Below, piece after piece: positions 11,644-23,086 of a stretch of 64,000 bases of DNA. The stretch's first letter is position 1; each line of letters begins with the position of its first letter. The notes under the pieces were generated by a model, which saw nothing but the letters and a program-made list of their open reading frames with translations, was not told the DNA's origin and searched no databases. The position numbers and the translations under genes are program-made. Source of the stretch: Tetrahymena elliotti 4EA (taxonomy: Eukaryota > Ciliophora > Oligohymenophorea > Hymenostomatida > Tetrahymenidae); the NCBI GenBank assembly GCA_000231825.2, contig JH720335.1:186001-250000 (forward strand). Reading direction: 5' to 3'.

Positions 11644-13332
11644 TCAAAGTAATTAAGATAAGATAGAAAAGAAATATTCTAAAAATAAATTGTATCAAAT
11701 ATATATCACTAATTAATTAAAAAAATATCTCTAATTCATAATAAACTATTAAAATTTAAGCTCTAAAATAACTTTAAAACTAAGAGTTTTAATAAAATTA
11801 ATTTCCATCATGTTGGTTAATTTTTAAATTTATGTCTTGCATGATTTTCTATGAATTATTAGAAGAAAATGTTTAAATATCAACTATTTTGATTGTTCCT
11901 ATTCTGTAATTAAATTATTTCTTACTGAAACTAACTTTGAAATAATTCTAAAAAAGAATTATTAATTATTGTTATTTTTTAAATTTGCTCTCCAATTAAA
12001 AGAAGAATAAAAATGTGTTTATTTACTTGTTGATAATTAAAGTAATTGACATAAAAATAATATTCAAATATTAATGAGTCAATTTACTCATTTTTAGTAT
12101 TTAAAATTTTTTAGATAATACAAACAAAATCCCTAAAATCTCTAGTAGAATCCATTAAAAAATTAAGTTTCAGAAAAAATTAATTCGCTATGAAAATTTT
12201 ATTAATAAATGAATAAATTTAAAATAGTTTAATTTTGATAGAAATGAGAGAGAAAAATGATTATAAAATAAAATTACTAATTTTATAATTTTTTTAATTA
12301 ATCTATTTACTGACGAGAAAATATTTTGATAAATCTACATTGACACTTTCTATTTTAATCTTAAAAATAAATAATAGAACGAAAATAATTTTCAATAATA
12401 TTTATGATTTTCAAATAATAAATTTAATTTTTGAAGTTAAAAAAATTAATTCAATAAAATTTAGTAACAAATTATATTTATCCAATATGCTACTGACAAA
12501 CTTTTACAATAAAAAAATTGAAATTATTACTTTAAAAAAAAAGGAAAAAAAGAATTAAATGATAAAATAATTTCCTACTTTTACTAAAAATTGTTTTTTC
12601 AAAATTATATTTATTTTGTTTTAAAAGATGATTTTTTAAAAAATTTACATCTAATTCTGATCAAGTAAGTTCACCTTCAATTTCTTTTACAAAATTAAAA
12701 AAAGAATTCTAGATTTTGATTTCATCAATTTATCCTTTGAGAAATATTCTTATTTTTAAAACTTGAGTAATCTATTATTATCTATGGTGATTCTATTTTC
12801 TCTTTGATTTTATTTAAAGATAATCAATCAACCAATCAAAAAGTAAATATTACTAATAACTGTATTTATTATTCTATGAATGGATAAATTGTTAAATTTA
12901 TGAATACGATTTATCTAATGAATTGATTTTCAAAATTAAAGAAATTTAGAAATTAGAAGTAAATAGAAACTTATTTGATAAGAAATATTACTTAATAAAT
13001 AAAACCCTCAATTTTACTCAAGAAGTAAATTTTCAGTAAAAGAATTAGAAGTGAATTAAATTAAAGATGAAGAAAACTAACCAGGATAAAGCTTGCTAAA
13101 TGATTTAATTCTTAAAACATAACTTAATATAATTTTACCATATTATCTCTTATTATTAGAGAACAGTTGACTTTAAAAATATTTTAATTTCATTTTTATT
13201 TAAAAGTAAAAGAATTTCTACTTTAATTTAAAAATAAATTCTTTTATAATAATAATATGATTTAACAATAGAGTTGTGAAAACAAATAATAATTCTAAAA
13301 TATTTATTAATTGTTAAATAAAATTTAAAAAG
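11644..13332. other. long AT-rich intergenic stretch with weak coding-like patches
   Basis: Between about 12740 and 13080 on the + strand there are two open pieces in different frames (one includes IIIYGDSIFSLILFKDNQ, the other FKIKEIQKLEVNRNLFDKK). They could be a worn-down gene remnant. AT-rich DNA with a single stop codon gives such frames readily, so I do not call a gene. Confidence 0.3.
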
Positions 13333-13657
13333 ATGAAATTTATTAATACCCTTTTCGCCTTGATACTTGTGTCTTTATTACTAAGTTCTGTTTATTTGAT
13401 TTAAAAATAAATAAATGAAAATTTCTATCAAAAATAATCATGTGCCAGAGTTTTTTAAAAAACATGGTACTCAATTAAAATAGCCTATGCTGAGATTTTC
13501 AAAACCCATGAATTTCTTAGTTCAAGTAAAGAGATCAGGTCAAACAGATGAAACTACTACAAGCAAATGTATTGAACCTCAAAGATATGAATCAGTTGGA
13601 TAGGTTGCATTTACGAAGGAAATATCTGCTCATGTAGTTGAGTAACAAGAATGCTGA
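13333..13657 (+). pseudogene. frameshifted copy of small secreted protein
   Basis: Same plan as the intact gene at 14935-15261. It has a signal-like N-terminus (MKFINTLFALILVSLLLSSV), then QSCARVFQKTWYSIKIAYAE in frame 1. From PMNFLVQVKRSGQ to the end HVVEQQEC it is in another frame. The break lies between about 13495 and 13510, where the sister copy encodes ENKCSTPM. The total length (325 bases) is not a multiple of three, in keeping with a one-base net indel. A tiny intron could restore frame, but I see no GT...AG pair of reasonable size, so a pseudogene is the simpler reading. Confidence 0.65.
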
Positions 13658-13731
13658 TTATTTTAATTAGGTTTTCATATAATAAGAAAAAGAATAATTA
13701 TATAAATATATTATAAAAATTCATATTCTGA

Positions 13732-14136
13732 ATGTCAACAATTTTAATTTTTAGTTTCATTCTATCCTTTGGCTTGTTTTTACTATTCATATATGATATT
13801 TATGATGATGGATGGTTTTATTTAATTTTTTATAAAAAGCTTATTCAAGATGATAAAAGAAGCTCTAGTTTGGTAATTTTAAGAGGATAGTAAAATTCAT
13901 TAAAAAATATTGATTAATTTATGAGAAATAACTTCTTTAAACACCCCTAAAAATATTTTTTTCTAAATTTAAATAACCTAAAATAATAAAATGTTAAATT
14001 AATTAATTTTAAAAATAAAATATTTATCATAATAAATTAGTTAAGTTTTCTTTTATCTTTGCCTCATGAAATTCCAAATTTTTAACCCAAAAATAAGGAT
14101 ACTTACTTACTTACTTCCTATTTATTAATTATTTGA
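13732..14136 (+). CDS. possible small membrane protein, unrecognised
   Basis: A 134-codon frame in code 6. It starts with a hydrophobic stretch (MSTILIFSFILSFGLFLLF) followed by DIYDDGWFYLIFYKKLIQDD. The second half is AT-rich and low in information, so the true end may be earlier. It lies 75 bases after the frameshifted secreted-protein copy. Part of it (near 13919) resembles the sequence near 14180, which suggests it lies inside a duplicated block. It may be a chance frame. Confidence 0.25.
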
Positions 14137-14934
14137 TTCTGATTAACTTAGCTCATTAAAACTGATTGCACTTTATTATGAATGAGAAATAACTTACACA
14201 TTTACTCAAAAATATTTTTTTTTAAAATTGAAATAAGCTTAATAATAAATAACAAAAAGGTATTTATCAAGCATGAAATACTAATTTATCTAAGAAACTT
14301 TTTGAGTGAAATATCTTTTTATTTAAGTTTTATTTTATCACCTTAAATTCATGATTGATTAATTAATTGTTCATTTATTGATATAGTATCTTTATTATTT
14401 TTTGGATAATTGAATGATTTTTCTTAGAAAGGTACTCTTTTCAGATTAATTTGATATTACTAGAACAAATAAAGAAGAATGTTCTGAATTATTTATTAAT
14501 ATGATATTTAAAGGTGTTATGCATATTTTTGTGAAATTGTAATTTTTTATTGGATAATATTAAAAATTATTTAATAAAATGGTGACAGAAATTCTATTGT
14601 GTTTATTGCAATCATAAAATAAAATAAAAAAGTAATAAGTTACCTCTCTTATAAATAATATATTGATTATAAGAATTAGCAATTTTGTATTAATTTTAAC
14701 ATGAAAAAAAACATTCTAATAACTTGTGAGAAACTCAAAAATATTATAATTAGCTTAATTGTAAAGAATTTGCATAGATTTATTTTTCACTATGCTTTAA
14801 TTATAAAAGAATTACAAAATTAAACTGGAAAATTAATTCTTTTACAAATCAGATTTAATTTAATTATATAGACCAGATGTTATTTATAAACAATTAATTT
14901 CTTCATAAATCTCTAAAAAATAAGTATAAAAAAG
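14137..14934. other. intergenic part of a duplicated block
   Basis: The stretch around 14175-14250 (tgagaaataactt... then caaaaatattttttt) resembles 13918-13975, so the flank was probably duplicated along with the two secreted-protein copies. No further gene is seen. Confidence 0.4.
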
Positions 14935-15261
14935 ATGAAAGTTACTTCTATTTTTGCCATACTTTTTGCTTCTTTTGTATTAACCACTGTTTATTTAACT
15001 TAAAGATAAACAAGTGAACATGTAATTGAAGGAAAATCTTGCTTTAGCATCTTTACTTAAACTGCTCTCTTATCTTAAATTACCTATGTTGAGAATAAGT
15101 GCTCTACCCCTATGATTTTCTAGGTTAAAATAACAGATCCATAAAACTAAGTAACTATTAAGACTACTGATTGTATTAAGCCTGAAAAGAATCAAAGAGT
15201 TGCAGCATATACAGTAGATGACAGTGTATCTGTTTAATTAATTGAATAAAACGAATGTTGA
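14935..15261 (+). CDS. small secreted cysteine-containing protein
   Basis: 108 residues, intronless. The N-terminus (MKVTSIFAILFASFVLTTV) is a clear signal peptide, so the product should enter the secretory pathway. The mature part has four cysteines: KSCFSIF, ENKCSTP, TTDCIKP and the very last residue in EQNEC. They could form two disulphides. I recognise no family. The upstream sister copy at 13333-13657 conserves the signal, the first and the last two cysteines, but is frameshifted. This one is the apparently functional copy. Confidence 0.7.
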
Positions 15262-15836
15262 ATCCTTAATAAAATAACAAAAGCATTATTTTAAGTATAA
15301 ATATATAATATATAAATTCGCTTTCTACTTTTTTTAACATAAATAAGACACCAAATATATAAGAACATTCATTTTATTTTTAAATTTATTCTTTTCACTT
15401 AACATTTTAACTTACTTGAAAACCCATTCTCAAAACAAATATCTTGATCTAAAAAATTAAAATATATTTTTAATAGAATTAGCCACTTTATTGGATTATA
15501 TAAATTATAAAATTATCATCTTTAGTTATTAATATTTGAAATCTAAAAGAAATTAAGATTAATAAATAAAAATCCTAATAAGAAAAATAAATTATTTCTG
15601 AAAAAATAAAAGATTATCAATTTCTGTTATAATTCAATTTTGAATTGTATTTATTTGACAGAAAAATATTATTTTTTAAGAGAATATTTGAAAGGATTTA
15701 TAAATTATAAATACAGAATATATATACAATTAATTTACATTTTGAAAGATTGTTTAATATGTATGATCTTAATTAAATTATTCATAAAATTAAAGGTTTA
15801 TTAAGTTTTAAATTTTGTCCCAAATTAATTGGTCGG
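15262..15836. other. intergenic stretch
   Basis: AT-rich and without recognisable features. It separates a plus-strand gene from the 3' end of a large minus-strand gene. Confidence 0.4.
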
Positions 15837-18800
15837 TCAACTGCGTGATTATTAAGCAGGATCTTTATTATTCGAATTTAAAATTAAAAATTTATTATCA
15901 GAAGCTAGTTATTCTATAATATCAGCCACACATGAGAATTCAGAAGGAATAAGTTATTCTATTTCAAGATCCACCACTACTCTTTTGGACTCATCATCTA
16001 AAAGTTTATATAAAAGCCATGAGATATTTTACTTTTCTTACTATTCTTAATCCATTTATTGAAGTACTTAATTAGGGATACTAAGATTATGATTTGATTT
16101 TTATTATTTAGGAAGAGTAGTTGAATTTATTTCATCTAATTCCATTAAAGAAGTTAAGGATGCTTTGGATTAATAGTATTGCATTTCTATCTAGCTAATC
16201 TATGATGATGAAAAATAATCATCTATTTTTTAAATCATGAGTCTATAAAAGTTTTTGTATTACTATGCTTTTACGAAGCGAAGTCTAAGAATATCTTTCT
16301 TTTTTAACCAGTATTTTTTCAAAATATTAATATTTTTAATTTAATCCCATTCTTCTACATTTTATAAATAAGCCTACTACCTTTCAAAGTTAAATAAATT
16401 ATTCTCCACAGATATCTGTGCAAATTATTAGAAACTCATTGTTTTTTCTTAGGTGATATCATCAATTAAATCAGTATTTGAGAAAAATAATTCCATTATT
16501 GTGAGTTTGTCTTTTTCACCTTAAATATGTCTAGTTAGCATAACAAATTCATCATAGCCTTATTTTATCAATTAAAATTTATTTAATTTTCAGTATTATA
16601 TTTTCTAATTTGATTTGATTTTTTAAAATACAATTATTTTTAATATAATAACAATCCATCTATTATTTTTTAGATTTAAAACTCACATTTTTTTGTGAAT
16701 GATCTCTTAAATTTTTGATCATTTAGTATTAAAAAAAGAATGACTAATTGTGTGAAATACTTATGATTGATTAAGCTTTATTTTCCAGAAATTTTTGGTT
16801 TTATTGATTCAAAGAAAAGGGATATTTATTATCTTAAAAATTAAAGTATTATTATTTTTCTAACAAATTTAATTTTTTTAATATATTAGGTCTTTGAAAC
16901 ATTTGATACCCTCAAAAAATTTGTAAAGTATGTTTCATTAAAAAATTAAGATAATTATGTTTCTGTAGAACTATTGTGTGAAAAATTTGCTAAAATAAAT
17001 AATTCAGATTATTTCTTAAAAATATTTATTTTTAAATTAAAATATTTTTTTTAAGAATTAAACTTGAAATATTTTTATTAAAAGGTTTAAGAAAATTATT
17101 TTGTTTTTCAAAATTAAAATTTTTTGTTGAGAAAAAGAAATGAATTACCTATAACTTGATCGTTGTCAACATCACCTGCTAAGTAAATTGGTCTTAAAGC
17201 AATAATATTAACTTTTTTTTCTTCTATTTTTGCTTGCAGAAGGCAATTCAAAGCTTGATCTTAATCTATAATACTTTTATTTCTGAGAGATTGTTCATTT
17301 GTTAAAAATTTTAACTATTCAATATCTTGCTTAATTTTATTCAAAGTTTTGATTGTTACTTTATTTTCGAATTGTTTAAAAAGTAGTTCAATGACCTTAG
17401 GGATTGAATAAATAGATTATGATTAATATGTTTATGGAAGATTTTCATCTAATAGTATTATAGAGTTAATATAAAAATTGAAATCATCGATATCGTAATT
17501 AATTTCATGGTCTATCCCAAAAAATCTTAAAAACATTTTCACTTTCTCAACTGCATTATGATACTATAAACTTCTTAAAAACTAAACTAAATTTTTTTCA
17601 GCCAATTTTTTAAAACCAAATTTGTTTAAGAAGAAATCATACGCAACATTATGTAATGGGTTGCTTTTATCTTTGCTCTTGATTTACTTTATTTTATCAT
17701 TATATATCAAAGAAATGTATTTTCTAGTATTCTATTCAGTAAATATTGGCCCTTTATTCTTTTTAGAGATAGTGCTCATTATTTTATAACCAGATGTTTA
17801 GAGGAAGTTGAAAGCAGCATCTTAATTTGGAGAACTTTATAATCCATATTTCTTTCTTAATTAATGTTTCTTAAATCTATAATTTTTAATCATATCAATA
17901 ATAGAGGATTTTGGTTGTACTATCTGTTTATGTATAATATCATCTGATATTGTTTCAGGAACATCAAGATTTTTTTATTATCCAGATTTATGCTAGGTTC
18001 CTGTACTTTTTTTATTTTTATTTATGACCAAACTAACAATTTTAGAAAATGTTTTTTAGCTTTTTTATTTTTCAGTTCTCTCAGTTTCTAAATCAGCTTC
18101 AATAGAAAAGCTATCATTAATCAAGGTGCTGCTCTGCTAGTTTTAATTTTTTAAATCTAATTTACTCTCTATGCTTTTCCTAATTTGTGAAGATTATGTT
18201 TATCGAGTAGGAATTGACAGAGATTATCTTTTCTTTTATGGACTTGCCATTTCTTTGTTTTTCCTAACCTAGCTATTGTTTTACTTGATTTTAGGGGAAG
18301 TTTCTTCTTTTTATGGTTTTTTAACATTAATTTAAATGCCATTATTTGATTCCTTTTTTTTATTTTTTTTAGGTTAAACTGGATTTTAATCCTCTTCATG
18401 ATCCTCAGTCTCCAGAATTATCGAGTTCTAAGAAGATGGTATTGATAAAGGATTTTGCTAGGCAATAGAATTTCGCTTAGAGTTGATTATTTTTTTGCTA
18501 TTAGAGCTGATTTATTCTAATACATTTTCATATTCCACTATCAATTTCTCATACAAATTGTTTCTAATTTCAAAATAAATTTTATAAAGCAAATTTCAAA
18601 AATATTAATAAAGTTAAAAGCAAAAAAGATTGAAAAAAGATTTTGTTTTAGTTAAATTTTCTTCATGTTTTTTAAAAGGCTAATCCTTTTTTGTTGAGGA
18701 AATTTAGAAATCAAATTTAATAAAAAAATAAAGAAAATTTAAATCCTATTTTAAGGTTTTATTTAAGATAATTATGAATGAATTTTGACATAAATAGTAG

Positions 18801-21800
18801 ATAATTTTTATTTTTCTTTGTATGGAAATTAAAAAAGTAAATTACCCAAAATCGATGTTTTTATTAGCTTCTTCTATTTCGACTTCTTTTTCTGCAAGGT
18901 GGATCTTTGATTTTACATAATCTATTAGCTAAAGTTTGCATTTGTTCCAAATATTTCTAAATCTAAGATTCTCTTCTTATTTAAATGCATTACTATCTTA
19001 GATAAATAATTTTAATTCTTCTATGTTAAGATGCTCACTTTCTTTAAGCAGGTTATGATCAATAATTTTTTAGAATACTTCTAAAACAAATCTCTGTTTG
19101 GAATTTAGAATTAAATGCAGATCGGAAATATCTTCTTCAATAGAAGCTTGAAGAGTGTTCTCTAAAGCTTGTTTGTAATTAATAGCTTTAGGTGTACCTG
19201 ATTGTTCTTCTCCTTAATTTTTTTGCTCTTCTTACTAGTTATCACGATAGAAGCTTGAATACAAATCTTGATCATTTCTCTCTGTACTTAAAGATTTTAC
19301 TTCAATTCTGTCCTCTAATATTTTATAATAATAATTTTTTCAAATGATATCAATATTTCTAAATAAATCAACCTGATATAGCTTCTATGAACATAGAAAA
19401 TTTATTAGCAGATAAGGGTGTGTTCATGTATTTATTAACTGGAGAATCTAGCCTTTCACTGAAATCTATCTTTATCTATGATTTATCATTTTATGCAATT
19501 GGAGAATGCACCTTCTTCAAAAATAATGAGTCTTCTTTCCTTACAGTTAAATGCTAGTTTTGTTTTATATTTTTTAAGTCAGAATCTAACATTTAGTCAT
19601 TGATTTTTTTCATCCATCTTTTTTTTTAAAATAATTGAACTTCACAAAAATAAATAATTATAAAAGTTATTACTCAGAAGGAGTTTAGGTTTGTTAAGAC
19701 AAACAAACTTTTTGTTCTTCTTCCGTTTAGGTTTAAAATTCAGATGTTGTGAAATAATCTCTTGTTTCTGTTTCTTAGTCATACCTCTCTATTAAATCTT
19801 AACCAACCTTCAAAAAAAGAAAATTCTAATATCAAATTAAATCATAGCAAATTTGATTTACTTAAATTCCAACTGAGGCCAGAACGAACTTTAAACCATC
19901 TAATCCTTCCATTTCCATAATTTGTCTCTCTGTAGATTCTATTTAATATAAGCTAGTAGGTTGTGCTTCTTGGGTATTTTCTATCATTTCTAAAGAAACG
20001 AACTCTTCCTTTTAAGCTTATTCTTCAAATTCATCCATCTCTGTTTAATTTATTTAGTATTTTTGATTGATTTCTTTTTGATCTTATTCAAATTTATTCT
20101 GCAAATCTTTAAGCTGTTAATTTTCTTTTTTCATTTTAATTATTTTTTATTCTTATTACTTTTATGTTTGCATAACAACTTATTCCAGTTGCTTCACAAA
20201 GTGTTCTTACATTTTTTATTATTCCTCTTATTATTTACTTGACATCTATTCATGAAACACCTGCAGATCTTCTAATTATTTTTTTAACTTTGTGTAATCT
20301 ATTTAAAGATTCTTGTATTCTTTTCTGCTTTCCTTTAAAAATTTTTCTAACTTGTGATTTTTCTTCTTCAAATAACGAAATTCAAGAACGATTCTCTTAT
20401 TCAATGCATCTTTTCTATATTTAGAATTATTATTATCAATAATGAACAAATAAAAATTGTTTTACTTTTCTAGCTCTTCTGTCAGCTTCCCAATTAAAGG
20501 TATATAGAAATCTATTTTATTAATGCAATCTCTATGAATACTTTAAATTTCTTTATGGACATCTTTCTAAAATTGAATTTTTTCATCATATTATCTAGAA
20601 AATGCTTCTTTCATTAAATACATTAAATTTTCTTATACCTTTTTAATAGTTTAAAATTATATTCATTATATTGTATTTAAAAAAGTCATTACTTTTTTTA
20701 GTAACTAACCCCTTTCAACAGAGTGTATTGAGATTTATCTTACAATTTCTGAAATACAAGCTTAGTGAACAGCTTATAAATCTCCAAATATCTTTGAATA
20801 AGATACATCATTTTATATATTTTAAGATGATTTAGTTTAATTAGATTCATTATAAACTTGATTTAACATATCCTCATACCATTACGCTAGACTTACTATA
20901 TCTTTTCTTTCACTTATGTGCATCAAATCTTTATTTTATGAAGTATGCACTACAATCTGATTTTTATTTTAAAGGATCTAAAATAATTTGTTTTATAGTG
21001 CTTAATTGTTTTCTCTATTATTAATTATACTTTAGCTCATTTTATCAAATTTTGTTTAATAGTATTCTTCTTTAGGAAATTACAATTTTTTGAATTTCCA
21101 ATCCTATTAAATTACTGCTTAATTGATAGTTTATTCCTCTTCATCTTCTATTTAAAATAATTTAAATTGTATCTTTATTTACAGTAATTTTTATTAAATT
21201 TACCTCCTAAAAATGCATCACATGATATAAGCTCCAAATATTAAGTTTCTAGTTTTTCTTTTATTTTTTTGATATTTGTTTCATATAAAATTTCTTTAGT
21301 TGTATTATAACTTTTAGGAGAGGTCTAACTGCTTACAAAGTTAGTTGGTTGTTTTGGAGAATTGATTAGGCTTAAGTTGCTTAAATTAGGTTTATTAAAA
21401 TCTTTCATAGTCATGTTTTTGGAGTCATTATTATCAACTGAATACAGTGAAAATTTATTATAAAAGTTATTTGGTTATTTTTATCTTTTTTACTCCATAA
21501 TTTAGGCTTTATTGGCTTTGATAAATAAAAAAAATGATTAGCTTGATAATGAAAATTTTTATCTTAAAAAATAAATTTTACCAGACAAAATTGAGCTCTC
21601 TATTTAGATTTTTTTATCTTCTAGTATATTTGTTTGTATTTTATGATAGGAAGAAAGCTTATTTTAAATAATATTATCGCTAATTTGTTACTGGATTTGA
21701 CTGGTATCACTTTAAGTTATTTTTTTTAATTTGTGTTTGCTATTAGAATGAAAAAATCTATCTTTAGTTAATTTTTAAGATACTCCTAGACTATCAATAG

Positions 21801-22605
21801 CTTTTTACAAGTTATTTTATGATTTTTATCCATCGTTTTGTTACTCAAAAGAGGTGATAGCTTGAACACTCTTTGGTGTGTGTGTTCTAGATTATAAAGG
21901 AGTAAGGTAAGCACTATTGGGTAATGATCCTCTTTTAGATTAAAAATTCAATGCAGTGGATAAAAAAATATTTTGAGATTCTTCATTCATTTACTTAGAG
22001 TTTCTACTTTAAGAAGATTTAGGAATAACTAAAGAATTCTTTCTTGAAACAAAATCTAGATTGGGAGTATTTTTATCATTTAGCATTCTATCTTACAAAG
22101 CAATATCTTAACTAGATTTAATCTGATTTTAATTGCTATATAAAAATTGATCTATTTTTTATTAACGATTTAAGTCTATTTAGCTGCTAGATATACTTGT
22201 GTAATAATTCTTTATGCTACCATTTTAGCAATCAGTAGAAGAGCTAAAAGGTTAAATTTACAGATTTACAAGAGATTTTATATTTGATTCAGTGCTGATA
22301 CGAGTTGGAGAAAGCTATTTAAACTAAATAGTATTTAATATTTAATTACTTTTTGCTATTTGTTCTTAATTAAGCTTAACTCCATCTTAGATATTCTTTA
22401 GATATTACTACTAAAGCGAAGATTATTAAGCTATATTTGACTGCTGATACATCGTTTTTAAAAACTGCTTATTACTCTCATGCTAAATTTAACTGTTAGA
22501 GACCTATTTAGGAGCATCAACATGCTATCTCAAAGATCTTTAATGTCTGTAAAAATTTTTTTCTCTCTAAATATACTCGTCTAATTCTTTATCATCTTTT
22601 TTCAT
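15837..22605 (-). CDS. very large Gln/Ser-rich coiled-coil protein, several exons
   Basis: Starts at ATG 22605 and ends with TGA at 15837-15839. The frame is consistent through long exons joined by short GTAA...AG introns, for example 17150 to ~16997, the one starting after 18840, and one at ~19616-19670 whose phase fits exactly. The first ~450 residues are Ser/Asn/Gln-rich and probably disordered. Long Glu/Lys/Gln coiled-coil segments follow (near 20-21 kb and 19 kb). A more conserved-looking block near 17.2-17.8 kb includes NPLHNVAYDFFLNKFGFKK and ends with AGDVDNDQVI, which resembles a degenerate EF-hand loop. Exons between 16550 and 16950 are poorly resolved. I do not recognise the family; a ciliary or cytoskeletal scaffold is a guess from composition. 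Confidence 0.65.
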
Positions 22606-23086
22606 CTCTACTTGTAATACCTATTGCTTATCTGCTTTCTTATTTTTAATAATATTTCAAAACAAAAAAAATTAAATTTTGATGAGTAAGTTTGTATCAA
22701 GAAAACAAAGAAATGCAAAAAGCAACCTGCTAGTAAGTAGGCATTTATTTTTTAATAACAAAGAAATGTAATAAAAATTGAGAAGGTTACTAAATCTAAA
22801 GATAGTAAATGCCTGATGAATATTCGTTCAAACAAGCAGAATAAACAAACAACAATAAATAAATACAAAGAATATAATAACTATTGAAACAAAAATTAAA
22901 TTTTTTCCATAAGATTAAATTTTAATCAAATATCAATGATTAATATGAGGTGATAATTTGACAGTTTACAAAATCAATAATGGAATTTATCTAAAATATT
23001 TTGATTTTTTTCTTTCAATTAATAAAATTAAAAAATAGCTAATCTTTCCATCAAGTTAGCTAATCCACTTTTTCTCTTAGAATCTC
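22606..23086. other. intergenic stretch between two minus-strand genes
   Basis: Presumed promoter side of the large coiled-coil gene and 3' flank of the zinc-finger gene. I see no distinct motif. Confidence 0.35.

Noticed and set aside
15830..16240. Plus-strand frame of ~130 codons near 16 kb
   Set aside because: The minus strand gives an acidic, Gln/Ser-rich sequence continuous with upstream exons (ISWLLYKLLDDESKRVVVDL), which is clearly the coding strand.
16889..17161. Plus-strand frame beginning VFETFDTLKKFVKYVS
   Set aside because: It overlaps exons and an intron of the minus-strand coiled-coil gene, whose frame is continuous; the plus frame is an antisense shadow.
19600..19740. A gene boundary splitting the 15.8-22.6 kb gene in two (new ATG at 19613)
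   Set aside because: A GTAATAAC...AAAAAG intron joins the two sides with exact phase (codon GA|A), so one gene is the simpler model.
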